Source: Candidatus Endonucleibacter sp. (ex Gigantidas childressi) (GTDB taxonomy: Bacteria > Pseudomonadota > Gammaproteobacteria > Pseudomonadales > Endozoicomonadaceae). Taken from it: DNA of 64,000 bases. The DNA lies in NCBI GenBank assembly GCA_030674875.1, contig JASXSU010000002.1:1-64000 (forward strand), in the 5' to 3' direction. Below, piece by piece: positions 1 through 9,311 of the stretch (positions are counted from its first letter, which is position 1; each line of letters starts with the position of its first letter). Below the pieces are notes generated by a model that saw nothing but the letters and a program-made list of their open reading frames with translations, was not told the DNA's origin and ran no database searches. Both the position numbers and the translations under genes were made by a program.

Positions 1-430
1 GGTGTTGTAGGTGTTTCTGTAGGTGTTTCTGTAGGTGCTTCTTGTAGGTGCTTCTTTAGGTGTTTCTGTAGGTGTTTCTGTAGGTGTTCCTGTAGGTGCT
101 TCTGTAGGTGTTTCTGTAGGTGCTTCTGTAGGTGTTCCTGTAGGTGCTTCTGTAGGTGTTCCTGTAGGTGCTTCTGTAGGTGCTCCTGTAGGTGCTTCTG
201 TAGGTGTTCCTGTAGGTGCTTCTGTAGGTGCTCCTGTAGGTGCTTCTGTAGGTGTTCCTGTAGGTGCTTCTGTAGGTGCTCCTGTAGGTGCTTCTGTAGG
301 TGTTCCTGTAGGTGCTTCTGTAGGTGCTCCTGTAGGTGCTTCTGTAGGTGTTCCTGTAGGTGCTTCTGTAGGTGCTCCTGTAGGTGCTTCTGTAGGTGTT
401 CCTGTAGGTGCTTCTGTAGGTGCTGAAAGT
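1..430. repeat. 12-bp tandem repeat array with 24/48-bp higher order
   Basis: About 35 copies of a 12-bp unit (GGTGCTTCTGTA, GGTGTTCCTGTA, GGTGCTCCTGTA). From about 160 to 420 they form a regular 48-bp super-unit. On the minus strand in the frame of the large gene they encode PTEA, PTGT and PTGA. The unit length is a multiple of three, so copy-number changes keep frame, but an extra T near 43 does not. The array continues past the left edge. Confidence 0.9.
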
Positions 431-3400
431 GCGGTTGTAGGCACTGTGGCTGCAGAGTCGGGTGTTTGCGCTTGCGTTAAGCAAGGTGCATTCCATACTA
501 TAATAAGAGGCTCTTTATAACGACAATATTCTTCTGGTTTAATTTCACAATCTTCCCCTATAAAAGGCAACTTACTCCTCCTGCATTGATTAGCTAAGTT
601 CATATTATAACTATACTGATCGTATGAGGTTTCGTTCGTATCATTGTAAGATGAGTGATCGAATATCTTTTTAGTTTCATCAAAGTCACATGTACTATTT
701 CCATCTTTATTGTATCCCATACAAAATCCTATTTGTACATTTGATTCCTCCCCTTCAAATAGTACCATGCTCCTGCTTACCGTAAAGTTTGAAATAGAAG
801 CGGAATCAATAACCCCAACAGCACCACCTATTTTTATATCCTTTACCCCCATAATATTGATAAAGCTTTGACTAACTGCAAGCTGTTCATGTGCATCATT
901 TTCTGCCATTTGGCCACCACCCCATCCAGCATGCACCGAAACACCATCTATACTCAAGTTAGTTTTGATGATCATTGTATTTAAAAATTTTACGCCTAAA
1001 TCTGACCTTCCAAAACCACCACCAACTGCGGGTGATCCATCTAGTGAGGATGCGTTAACAACACCAATAACAGTATCAATAACAGTATCAATAACAGTAA
1101 GGTCTACAGAAGTAATACGACGAGCATACCCTATTCCGCCCCCAGCAGAAGGAGCGTCAGTATGCGCAATAATAGTAGAACTAGCAACTGTAGCATTTTT
1201 CATTTCACCGACTGCACAAAATCCGATCACCCCACCTACAGTCTCGCCATTTACTTTCGCCCTAATAACATGACAGATCCTAACGTTATCAAGCCATGAG
1301 AAACCTACTACTCCTCCGACATTATCTCCAGAAATAATCGAATCTATAACGGTAACATTCTGCATGGTACTACCAACGGAGTATCCAGCAACACCTCCAA
1401 CAAAAGTGTCTTGATCCGCGCCCTTTACAATAGTATTGCCGATATAAACTTCTTTAATTCTCAAACTTCGCACCTTTCCTACTATCCCACCTAGATGTGA
1501 GCCTAAGCTAGTAATATTGACATTTACTATCATTACTTTAAAACATTCACTCCCAAGCCCAATATGATGTACTTCTCCTACTACCCCACCAACACGTTCA
1601 ACCCCACTAAGGCCATTAAGAGTGCTATTTGCTATCATTACATTATCAAAACTAGATGCCTTCCACATAATATTAGAGACCATACCTATTCTACTATTTA
1701 TACCAACCCCTTCAAACTTACTATTCGCAATTTTGATAAATCTAACTATGGACTTATCATGCATAGTATTGGCAACTGCTGGGTCACATTCTGCATTCCT
1801 AGTGTCAACATTATTGAGGTTTATGTTTTGAACGATTCCATTACCTGAAAGCTTGTCTATCAAACAGCATGGCAGCTCGTCAAGGGTTTCATTATTTCCA
1901 TTGAAATCACCTGTAAACACATCTATTGGTCCGGTGAAGTTTTTTACGTTAAAGCTTGCAGTTAGTTTATAGTGGCCGTTACTAGGGTAATCTGCATGAT
2001 TGCCAATTAAGTTCAGCTCTGTGACATTACTAATACCTATAACATTAGAAGCAGAGGCTGCACTCACATCCCTAATATGACGAAAATGGTTACTATTTAA
2101 ATTTGAGCTATCGTGTGCTTGGGTATGGTTCTGAAAAAATGTCTCAGCTTGAGGAGAATTTGCTGCTGGAGCAGAGTCCACAACAGCTAAAACACACAAG
2201 CCTATAACTGCGCCCATAAGAAGCCTATTGTAAAACGATGAATTATAGCTAGATCCTATCCACACAGTCTTGCACTGGCCTCTTGCTTGCTCTTCATTTT
2301 TTTCTTCACAATCTAGATTAATAAAACACCAATCTACGTGCAAAGGTGATGATTTGGTTGTATTAGTACCATCACTTTCATAACTCCCGTCAGCTTCATT
2401 ATCCGCAACATCATTTTGTGATTTACTTTTTTGTAACGTATAGTCGTTTGTTGGCATAGACAACCAATCTCTATGCTTTTCTTCAGCACTATTGTGTTTC
2501 GCAAAATCATTACCACTTGCTGGAATATCTATTGGCTGGTCTGCTTGCTCATATTGTAACTCACAATCATTAGCATTTTTATCTGAAACAGCAGTAACAA
2601 GTGGTTGGTAGCAATATGTTTTTTGTCGTATATCTGCTTTACGCTGTAACCCTGTTAACAGGGTAAATGCTTGTTCTTTATCTGAACTAGTAAAACCCTG
2701 TGCAACCAGTATAGTTAAAGCATCTTTTATGGTTATATCTCCTTCTTTATGCAGGCTATCTATTTTTATCAACTCTGCCATAACCAATTGTATGCCTGTA
2801 TTATCTGAGTTATCTGTTAAATGCAAGGCATTTTTTTGTACCATATTAACCCAGGCAGTCATTATTTTTTTGCTTTGCTCTTGCTTGGTTGGTGGTGCCG
2901 TAAAGCCATTTTTTACAACATTAAATACATAGTTAATACCAGATGCAACTTTACCCAAAAGACTGTCTTTCATGTTTTTCTTTAGACCTTCCTCTAGGTA
3001 TTCATCCCAGTCTTCTTGGCCAAATGATTCGTTTTGTTTATCTTTCTTTGTTTTAGCTTGGTCCTCTGGGTTAAGGCTTTCTTGTTGTTCTAGGTTGCTA
3101 TGCATTGCATCTAATGCCACAAATCCAGACTGATAAATGACATTTAATTGTTGTACTGTTTTAAACTGATCACTTAAATTTTTTATAACATCGCTAGCTA
3201 ATAAAGTATTAGCAATCTCTCTGGCTTCACAATCACGTAAAGACTCATTTGCACCATGCCATACCTCGGTTACATCTTTTGAGTTGTAATGCAAATAAGA
3301 GAAAAATACTTTTTCCTCTGCGCTTATGCCATTTGTTTTGTTTTCTTCTGCAGTCAAATGATAATCTTGCGTAACCCAACGTTTGCTATCATCTAGTAAT

Positions 3401-4287
3401 TTGCTTATTAAGCTATCGGAATTACGCGCACCCCAATTCACCAATGCTTCTAATACTGGATATTGTATCTCTGATGGCGTATTACTTGTTGTAGCTACTA
3501 CATAATGGGTTGATAATACATCCACTAAGTTACGCGTTTGCTTCAAGACAACCTCATTTAAGAAGTGCGTATCATTTTGTGCTCTTAACATCAGCGAACT
3601 TACTTGTTCATCTAATTTGGCGCAAATTAATGGGCTAGCGTTACTCGTCTTAACCTTATCTTGCCACAAGGTGTGAAGCTTATAAAAGCATTGCTTTGCT
3701 CTAGAATTCAATACCTCTGCAACGAACATTTGCTCTTCTTTAGTGAGCTGTGTAAACGTTGTTTTTGTACTTTTTGGCAGGCGGCAACAAGCTCTCTTCT
3801 TTATTTCTTGGGTGATACCGCTAAAACCTATTATCCAGCTAGGTGATTCTAACCCAGCGTTAATTATGTCTTGTTCAAGCTCACCAACTTCTAGCAAAAT
3901 ACTTACATATACCATAGCAAGCACTTCAAACACGTTTTTTTTCTTAAATGCTTCTAGAGTAACAGAAAGATCGTTGTCATCTAGCACATGTTGCAAGCAA
4001 CTAATACTATTATCATGGCTTTTGCCATATTCAGCGCCTCCTAATAAGTTGCTACCACTAAAACACCTTCCAGCTAAGCTTGCCTCTCCATCAGCCTGAC
4101 TATTGGCCCAACTTTTTTTGAGTGGCTGCTCGGCACCTTGTTGGTGCAACTGTTCTTCCGGTGTCGTATAATTGTGCGCTGAACTTACACTGCAACCACA
4201 GGCCAATATCAACAGTAAAAAAACACTTTTTACATATTTGCAACAGAATGGAATTGAATAAAAATAAGATTGAAATGAGCCAAGCAT
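1..4287 (-). CDS. Giant secreted/lipoprotein-like protein with GLUG-like repeats (partial, 3' end beyond window)
   Basis: Reading the minus strand from ATG at 4287 I find no stop down to base 1, so at least 1429 codons. An AGGAG Shine-Dalgarno lies about 10 nt upstream. The N-terminus has a basic stretch, a hydrophobic core and a lipobox-like LILAC, so it is probably exported and perhaps lipidated. Residues about 40-680 are helical, polar and of unknown function. A second hydrophobic segment (about 690-710, MGAVIGLCVLAVV, then AAN) looks like an internal signal peptide, as if two secreted proteins had fused. Residues about 900-1250 repeat VGGVVG, LGGIVG, VGGVAG and VGGVIG motifs typical of GLUG-type beta-helix surface proteins. 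The C-terminal part visible is a Pro-Thr-Glu-Ala/Pro-Thr-Gly-Thr repeat. One base too many in the repeat near 40-45 shifts the frame before the edge. Function unknown; surface adhesion or host contact is an inference. Confidence 0.75.
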   Translation of the reverse strand, partial: MLGSFQSYFYSIPFCCKYVKSVFLLLILACGCSVSSAHNYTTPEEQLHQQGAEQPLKKSWANSQADGEASLAGRCFSGSNLLGGAEYGKSHDNSISCLQHVLDDNDLSVTLEAFKKKNVFEVLAMVYVSILLEVGELEQDIINAGLESPSWIIGFSGITQEIKKRACCRLPKSTKTTFTQLTKEEQMFVAEVLNSRAKQCFYKLHTLWQDKVKTSNASPLICAKLDEQVSSLMLRAQNDTHFLNEVVLKQTRNLVDVLSTHYVVATTSNTPSEIQYPVLEALVNWGARNSDSLISKLLDDSKRWVTQDYHLTAEENKTNGISAEEKVFFSYLHYNSKDVTEVWHGANESLRDCEAREIANTLLASDVIKNLSDQFKTVQQLNVIYQSGFVALDAMHSNLEQQESLNPEDQAKTKKDKQNESFGQEDWDEYLEEGLKKNMKDSLLGKVASGINYVFNVVKNGFTAPPTKQEQSKKIMTAWVNMVQKNALHLTDNSDNTGIQLVMAELIKIDSLHKEGDITIKDALTILVAQGFTSSDKEQAFTLLTGLQRKADIRQKTYCYQPLVTAVSDKNANDCELQYEQADQPIDIPASGNDFAKHNSAEEKHRDWLSMPTNDYTLQKSKSQNDVADNEADGSYESDGTNTTKSSPLHVDWCFINLDCEEKNEEQARGQCKTVWIGSSYNSSFYNRLLMGAVIGLCVLAVVDSAPAANSPQAETFFQNHTQAHDSSNLNSNHFRHIRDVSAASASNVIGISNVTELNLIGNHADYPSNGHYKLTASFNVKNFTGPIDVFTGDFNGNNETLDELPCCLIDKLSGNGIVQNINLNNVDTRNAECDPAVANTMHDKSIVRFIKIANSKFEGVGINSRIGMVSNIMWKASSFDNVMIANSTLNGLSGVERVGGVVGEVHHIGLGSECFKVMIVNVNITSLGSHLGGIVGKVRSLRIKEVYIGNTIVKGADQDTFVGGVAGYSVGSTMQNVTVIDSIISGDNVGGVVGFSWLDNVRICHVIRAKVNGETVGGVIGFCAVGEMKNATVASSTIIAHTDAPSAGGGIGYARRITSVDLTVIDTVIDTVIGVVNASSLDGSPAVGGGFGRSDLGVKFLNTMIIKTNLSIDGVSVHAGWGGGQMAENDAHEQLAVSQSFINIMGVKDIKIGGAVGVIDSASISNFTVSRSMVLFEGEESNVQIGFCMGYNKDGNSTCDFDETKKIFDHSSYNDTNETSYDQYSYNMNLANQCRRSKLPFIGEDCEIKPEEYCRYKEPLIIVWNAPCLTQAQTPDSAATVPTTALSAPTEAPTGTPTEAPTGAPTEAPTGTPTEAPTGAPTEAPTGTPTEAPTGAPTEAPTGTPTEAPTGAPTEAPTGTPTEAPTGAPTEAPTGTPTEAPTGTPTEAPTETPTEAPTGTPTETPTETPKEAPTRSTYRNTYRNTYNT

Positions 4288-4370
4288 AGTGCTATCTACT
4301 CCTGATTATATGCTGCTTTTACTGCTGTAACACACTAACAGATACCCAACTAATAAACAACATAAACAAC

Positions 4371-5178
4371 CTATGTACGGGACGAAATATTTAGCAAATC
4401 TAAAAAAGTGGTTTGATTGTTTTTTGCACATCTGTTTTTGAGTACCCGTCTAAGCCTATCCAAGCCTAATCGAAACAGACTATTGGCTGGACGGTAATGC
4501 TTGTTCAGCGGCAATTAATTTGCACTCCCATAACACAGCGCCTTATTAGTACGCACCACACAATAGCAATAGTCAGTAGTTCCATCAGCTTATTCATCCG
4601 ATCAAGGTTCGTCATATGTTTGGACTCCAAATCAAATCCCTGACTTTTTAGATTGCCAAACATGGCTTCAATACTCCAGCGCTTACTACAGTCATCTACT
4701 ATGCTGTCTGGCTTTTTAGTAGCTACGACGATCAACAATCCTTTCAGAGTTCGACGGGCTGCAATATAGAGCGGTACTCCAGATACTTTCTTTTTGCTAT
4801 GCCACGTTACTGTTTTATTGATGCTAACGCCTCTGCATAGCTTGCCAATGGCAGTCTTTTTGCTTTAATGCTCCACCACATTATTGCTTTTAACCAGAAT
4901 TATGCATGACAGTTTGTTTTGACGTAACCAGTCAACCATTCGCGGCCTATAAACTCACGATATGCCAGAAGGTTATCAATTTTCTTTATGGGAATGAGAT
5001 TTAGTACACGCTCCATTACCGCTATGTGTTCATCGGTATTGGAGTTTCCTCTTTTTTTGTCAAGACACTCTCAAACAATGGGGATTGAGGTTCCTTGCCA
5101 AGCAATTGGTACCACCAGATAGTTGAGGTTTTTGGAACCATGCTCCCAGTTGGTTCTATCCATGCATAGGGTAAAGCT
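4371..5178 (-). mobile_element. IS4-family element remnant, copy a
   Basis: It begins with CTATGTACGGGAC, an end sequence also seen at 34545 and 45552 and, inverted, at 24187-24199. The minus strand encodes pieces of an IS4-type DDE transposase: a C-terminal piece (4505-4738, RWSIEAMFGNLKSQGFDLES, the region of the last catalytic Glu), a decayed middle, and a piece at about 5071-5175 matching the N-terminal half of the copy at 23.7 kb (MDRTNWEHGSKN). Stops and frame changes break it. It is abutted at about 5178 by an IS30 fragment in the opposite orientation. Confidence 0.8.
4505..5172 (-). pseudogene. IS4-family transposase pseudogene
   Basis: Disconnected reading frames of one transposase: the C-terminal 77 codons at 4505-4738, a frame-broken middle at 4740-5070, and about 34 codons at 5071-5172. 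The same protein is represented by its C-terminal part at 45647-46057 and its N-terminal part at 23706-24100. It cannot give an active transposase. Confidence 0.75.
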
Positions 5179-5978
5179 ATGAAAACATCTACCTACATAT
5201 TTGGGCGAATAAGCAGGATGGCGGAGATCTTTACATGCATATTCTTCGCTAGGGCAGAAGTATGACAAGCGACGAAACGGCAAGTCAACGCGCGGCCAGA
5301 TAAAGAATCGTGTCAGCATAGATTATCGCCCAGAGATCATTGACGATAAATCGCGTATCGGAGACTGGGAGATTGATACCGTCATTAGCAAAGGGCATAG
5401 CGGGGCTTTGGTAACTATTGTCGAGCGGGTCACGAAGTACACGGTCTCAGCCTAGGTGAACAGCAAAAGCGCAGCAGATGTGACCAAGGCTACGATCAGC
5501 TTGCTCAACCCATTTAAGGATATTATTCACACCATTTCGGCCGACAACGGGAAAGAGTTTTCGTACCATGAAAAAACCAGCCAAGCATTATCGGCGGAGG
5601 TTTACTTTGCGCACCCCTACAGCTCTTGGGAGCGAGGGTTATACCCGTCGCCTTTCAATCTGCCACGTTGTTGGCTGCGCTCGCTCACCCCGATCACCTA
5701 CTACTCGTAGGCTCATGGGGCTTCGCTTACTTGCCGCCTAGTAGCAACTTGAAATCCTTTGGGTATAAATGAGAATACCAATGGCTTGCTACTATAATAT
5801 TTTCCAAAGAATACAGACTTCAAGAAGGTTGGTCAGATAGAGGTGAAGCGAGAATTGATGCGTCTTAATTATCGGCCAAGAAAAGATTTGAATTTCAAAA
5901 CACCCGCCCTGATAATGAGTGAACACAGGGCTGCGTTAGCAGCTTAAGCTGTGATGCACTTGGAATTTGAATCAGCGC
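5178..5978 (+). mobile_element. IS30-family (type 2) fragment with ERIC-like insertion
   Basis: Plus-strand remnant of the same IS30 type as 29993-31214, lacking its 5' part. It encodes the DDE core (GDWEIDTVISKGHSGALV, ADNGKEF, YFAHPYSSWERG), with a stop at about 5238 and a TAG at 5453. A 124-bp ERIC-like element interrupts the codons after SSWERG. The C-terminal coding part resumes at 5768 and the element ends near 5978 in a degraded copy of the terminal inverted repeat. Confidence 0.8.
5642..5765. repeat. ERIC-like palindromic element (124 bp) in IS30 transposase
   Basis: Starts TACCCGTCGCC and ends TTTGGGTA, flanked by a duplicated TA (5640-5641 and 5766-5767). Removing 126 bp restores the transposase reading ERG-LNEN. 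The core resembles enterobacterial ERIC: a GTAGGTGATC-GGGTGAGCG type half and an inverted GTAGGCTCA-GGGGCTTCGC half. Here the reading frame enters the element in a phase that reaches a stop (TAG at 5708). Confidence 0.85.
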
Positions 5979-6012
5979 ATTATTGCATACCAAATATGGA
6001 CAGATAGCATAC

Positions 6013-6130
6013 TTTACACCCTTGAAGGTGCGGAATTACTGATTCCTCTTCCTCACACCAAACACCTACATAGGCTCATGACAATTCACTCGCTTGTTAC
6101 TTACTAGCGCCTTCAATGGTAACGGGCATA
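6013..6130. repeat. ERIC-like intergenic repeat (divergent type)
   Basis: Imperfect palindrome ending CCTTCAATGGTAACGGGCATA-like with a central ACCTACATAGGCTCATG segment, matching the divergent ERIC-like copies at 10.8, 36.1 and 51.9 kb. It lies just downstream of trhO. Confidence 0.6.
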
Positions 6131-6134
6131 AACA

Positions 6135-7067
6135 CTAATGAACAGACGATGACATTATTTTACAACCCAAATGGTTCTTACCTTGCTTTTTTGCCAGTAG
6201 GATTTGTTTTTCTCTTTCATGAAAGCGTTGTCTCTGCTTCTCTGTAAGGATATCGTAACAATTTGGGCAGCTAACACCAGCAACAAAGTGCTCGCTTTTC
6301 TGATCTTCTTTAGTGATTGGATGCCGGCAACCATGACACATATCATATTGACCCTTTTCAAGATCATGATCAACCGCCACACGATCATCGAAAACGAAAC
6401 ACTCGCCCTGCCAGAGACTCTCTTCTCTTGGTACGTTTTCCAGATACTTTAGTATACCTCCTTGAAGGTGATACACCTCATCGAACCCTTGTTTTTTTAA
6501 ATAGGCCGTTGATTTTTCACAGCGTATACCACCAGTGCAAAACATGGCTATTTTCTTATGCTTTGCTGGATCCAAATTTTCCTTAATATACTGAGGGAGT
6601 TCTCGAAATGACGTTGTTTGTGGATTGACTGCATTTTTAAAGGTACCAATAGCTATTTCATAATTATTTCTGGTATCAATGACGAGCACGTCCGGCGCTG
6701 AAATTAGCTGATTCCACTCCTCCGGCTTTATATAAGTACCAACAGTCTTATTAGGGTCAATTCCTTCAACACCCATAGTGACTATTTCGCGCTTCAGTTT
6801 AACCCGAGCTCGAAGAAAAGGAGAGCAATCATGGTAAGACAACTTGTACTCAACCCCTTTTAGGGTCGCATCCTGCTGCAACAAGACCAGCAATGCGTCA
6901 ATACTATGCTGCAAGCCCGCCACTGTGCCATTTATACCTTCTTTCGCCAACAGCAATGTGCCCTTGATTTTGTAGTGATCCATCAATGTTATTAGCGGCT
7001 TCTGTAGCGACTTATAATGATCCAGAGGAGCAAATTTATAAAGTGCACAGACAACGGTTTCTTGCAT
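6135..7067 (-). CDS. trhO: tRNA uridine(34) hydroxylase TrhO (rhodanese family)
   Basis: TrhO (formerly YceA/UPF0176) hydroxylates U34 of certain tRNAs on the way to 5-carboxymethoxy- or methoxyuridine. The 310-aa product has an N-terminal alpha-beta domain (start [15 protein letters not shown]), a central rhodanese domain with the Cys loop [12 protein letters not shown], and a C-terminal Cys-rich metal-site-like region ([15 protein letters not shown]). Length and order match the family. I chose ATG at 7067; a TTG two codons upstream is less likely. It stands alone on the minus strand between ERIC-like repeats. Confidence 0.93.
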   Translation of the reverse strand: MQETVVCALYKFAPLDHYKSLQKPLITLMDHYKIKGTLLLAKEGINGTVAGLQHSIDALLVLLQQDATLKGVEYKLSYHDCSPFLRARVKLKREIVTMGVEGIDPNKTVGTYIKPEEWNQLISAPDVLVIDTRNNYEIAIGTFKNAVNPQTTSFRELPQYIKENLDPAKHKKIAMFCTGGIRCEKSTAYLKKQGFDEVYHLQGGILKYLENVPREESLWQGECFVFDDRVAVDHDLEKGQYDMCHGCRHPITKEDQKSEHFVAGVSCPNCYDILTEKQRQRFHEREKQILLAKKQGKNHLGCKIMSSSVH

Positions 7068-7276
7068 TTTCAAGGAGACTCTCAGTTTTTACCAGAAATT
7101 AAACACTAATTTATGCCATGCCTATAGTTTACGCACTATGGGGTGCAGGTAGGTTACAAAATAGCTCCTCAGTAACTCTACATCCTCGGGCAGGACGGTT
7201 GCACCTTACCTCCCCTATCACCATGACAATTCTACCTGCCTGCTTTGGTTAGGTAAAGTAGTCGTGGCATTATCAT

Positions 7277-7404
7277 TATACCAATCACCTTTGAAGTGGC
7301 TACATTGCTGTAAGCGTTTCCTCGCCACAGCTAATTAACACGCCTAAGCTTCTGTGGCCGCACTCACTTATCACCCCATAATACCCCAAATCCTTTGGCC
7401 ATAT
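7277..7404. repeat. Degenerate ERIC-like element
   Basis: About 128 bp from TATACCAATCACCTTTGAAG to AAATCCTTTGGCCATAT. Both termini match the type found inside IS30 genes, with many changes in the middle. It sits between trhO and xseA; the rest of 7068-7432 shows no gene. Confidence 0.55.
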
Positions 7405-7432
7405 CTGTAATATCTTTATCTGTAAATAATGA

Positions 7433-8782
7433 TTATTTTCTAAAGGTGCTGTCAACAGTACAATTTGCAGTACCTTTATGAAATAATGCTGTGATTTTAT
7501 CCCCGACTTGCAACTCCTTGATATCGGTAATCATTTTCTGATTCTTTCGCGTTATAGAGTAGCCTCTTGCCAAGGTTGCCAGCGGGCTTAGCGCATGGAG
7601 CTGGCTGGCGGTATGTCGCAACAAGGCTTGCTTGCTAGCAAGGTTTTGGATGGTTAATTTTTGTAATAATATTGACTGATAATTAATATTTGACTTTATT
7701 TTAGCGATTACTGCTAGGGGTGAGTGTTGGTGTAATCGATGCAGATATTGTTGTAGGCCACATTTTTTTTTCTCAACCAGTAACCGAACCGCTTGGCTCA
7801 TACGAATATCTAAATCATCAAGTCGCTGTGCATGCTTATTGAGACGATCACTTGGGTGCCGCAGGCGCTTACTAATATGATTAACTTGTTGACTGGAAAC
7901 AAGGAGACGATGTAGCATCAATGCAACTATCTTTTTGCTAAATAAAGAAACTGCTTCTAATAATGTTTTTTTATCTGGGCTTAATATTTCTGCTGCCGAC
8001 GACGGAGTTGGAGCTCTATAATCGGCGACGAAATCCACAATAGTAAAGTCAGTTTCATGACCTACACCACTAACTATCGGCACAGGGTGCTCAGCAACTG
8101 CTCTCACTACAGCTTCTTCATTAAATGGCCAGAGGTCTTCAATACTCCCCCCACCTCTACTGATAATAATAACGTCACAATCTATTTTCTTGGCTATTTC
8201 CAAGCTGCTAACTAACTGCTCCTTGGCTTCTGACCCTTGAACCAAGCTCGGGATAATAGTAACGGGTATAAATGGTGCTCGCCGCTTAAGTATTGATAGA
8301 ATATCTCTTATTGCCGCACCAGTGGGAGATGTTATTACACCTATATGTTTTGGATAAGCCGGTAGTTGCTGCTTACGGCTCGCATCAAAAAGACCTTCTG
8401 CTGCTAGCTTGCTTTTTAAAGCCTCAAACGCTTTTTGCAAAGAGCCCCTTCCTGCCTCTTCCATGTGTTCAATAATAAGTTGATAATCCCCCCTAGTTGT
8501 ATAAAGGCCTACTTGTCCCCGCACCTGCACCAGCATTCCTTCAGAGGGTGTAAACCGCAGTGATAGCTTACGATTGCGAAACATGGCACAACGAATTTGA
8601 GCCTGTTCATCTTTAAGAGTAAAGTACCAGTGCCCTGAGCTGGGTTTCGTTAGTCCAGATATTTCACCTTCAACTCTGATATTACAAAAATTCATCTCCA
8701 GCAAACGTCGTGCCTGATTGTTAAGTTCTGTCACAGACAGTATTCGGGTTTTTATGGGATTAGCTAACGAATAACTGTGCAT
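7433..8782 (-). CDS. xseA: Exodeoxyribonuclease VII large subunit
   Basis: Large subunit of ExoVII, which with XseB degrades single-stranded DNA to oligonucleotides. The 449-aa product has an N-terminal OB fold (GEISGLTKPSSGHWYFTLKD) and the catalytic domain with GVITSPTGAA, ISRGGGSIEDLWPFNEE and SGVGHETDFTIVD. The coiled-coil C-terminal half and GYSI motif near the end are typical. I chose the ATG at 8782, preceded by AAAGGT; the frame stays open another 21 codons but those are encoded by the end of an IS30 remnant. It is divergent from guaB, the usual arrangement. Confidence 0.95.
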   Translation of the reverse strand: MHSYSLANPIKTRILSVTELNNQARRLLEMNFCNIRVEGEISGLTKPSSGHWYFTLKDEQAQIRCAMFRNRKLSLRFTPSEGMLVQVRGQVGLYTTRGDYQLIIEHMEEAGRGSLQKAFEALKSKLAAEGLFDASRKQQLPAYPKHIGVITSPTGAAIRDILSILKRRAPFIPVTIIPSLVQGSEAKEQLVSSLEIAKKIDCDVIIISRGGGSIEDLWPFNEEAVVRAVAEHPVPIVSGVGHETDFTIVDFVADYRAPTPSSAAEILSPDKKTLLEAVSLFSKKIVALMLHRLLVSSQQVNHISKRLRHPSDRLNKHAQRLDDLDIRMSQAVRLLVEKKKCGLQQYLHRLHQHSPLAVIAKIKSNINYQSILLQKLTIQNLASKQALLRHTASQLHALSPLATLARGYSITRKNQKMITDIKELQVGDKITALFHKGTANCTVDSTFRK

Positions 8783-8835
8783 CGGCTGACCTTTTTCAAG
8801 AGTGTTATGTAGCAAAAATAATAGCTTGTTGTTAC

Positions 8836-9223
8836 GCGGATTCAAATTCCAAGTGCATCACAGCTTAAGCCGATGACGCAGCCCTGTGTTCACCCATTAT
8901 CAGGGCTGGTGTTTTGAAATTCAAATCTTTCCTTGGTCGAGAATTAAGCCGCATCAATGCTCGCTTCACCTCTATCTGACCGACCGTCTTGAAGTCTATA
9001 TTCTTTGGAAAATATTGTCGTAGCAAACCATTGGTGTTCTCATTTAATCCTCGCTCCCAAGAGCTGTAGGGGTGCGGAAATCTGGCAGCGTTGTTCGTAA
9101 GCCAGTTATTGGTAAGTTATCGTATCACTTCATCTCTTACCGGAGAATAAAGGTAGGTGCTTACCTTCACAGCTGGCCCTTTTTTCTACCTAGTCAAGTG
9201 ATACACTTCAGATTTGAATCCGC
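8836..9223. mobile_element. Internally deleted IS30 (type 2) derivative, 388 bp
   Basis: Both terminal inverted repeats are present (GCGGATTCAAATTCCAAGTG at the left and its inverted partner ending at 9223), matching the ends of the complete copy at 29993-31214. Only the C-terminal and N-terminal coding edges remain, joined near 9077. It lies between xseA and guaB and displaces their shared promoter region, like a MITE made from an IS. Confidence 0.85.
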
Positions 9224-9311
9224 CTTATAGAAGTTTTTACTTTCACTGAGTTTATGTTTTTGGTATTATTTCCCGAATTTTCTACCATCCTCTCTGACTC
9301 GGTGACTGGCG

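Noticed and set aside
100-430. Regular repeat array considered as CRISPR
   Set aside because: Units are 12 bp with no spacers and are coding; not a CRISPR.
35-520. Plus-strand frame of Val-Gly-Ala-Ser repeats and minus-strand frame of Thr-Tyr-Arg-Ser repeats
   Set aside because: Both are other frames of the 12-bp array. Only the PTEA/PTGT frame continues the large minus-strand gene, although the YRNT frame becomes in-frame left of the extra T near position 43.
1564-4099. Several plus-strand frames of 60-118 codons
   Set aside because: All lie opposite the continuous 1429-codon minus-strand frame.
4298-4310. A perfect TATAAT on the minus strand upstream of the giant gene
   Set aside because: A start site 6-8 nt downstream would fall inside the Shine-Dalgarno, leaving almost no leader, and no good -35 is spaced correctly.
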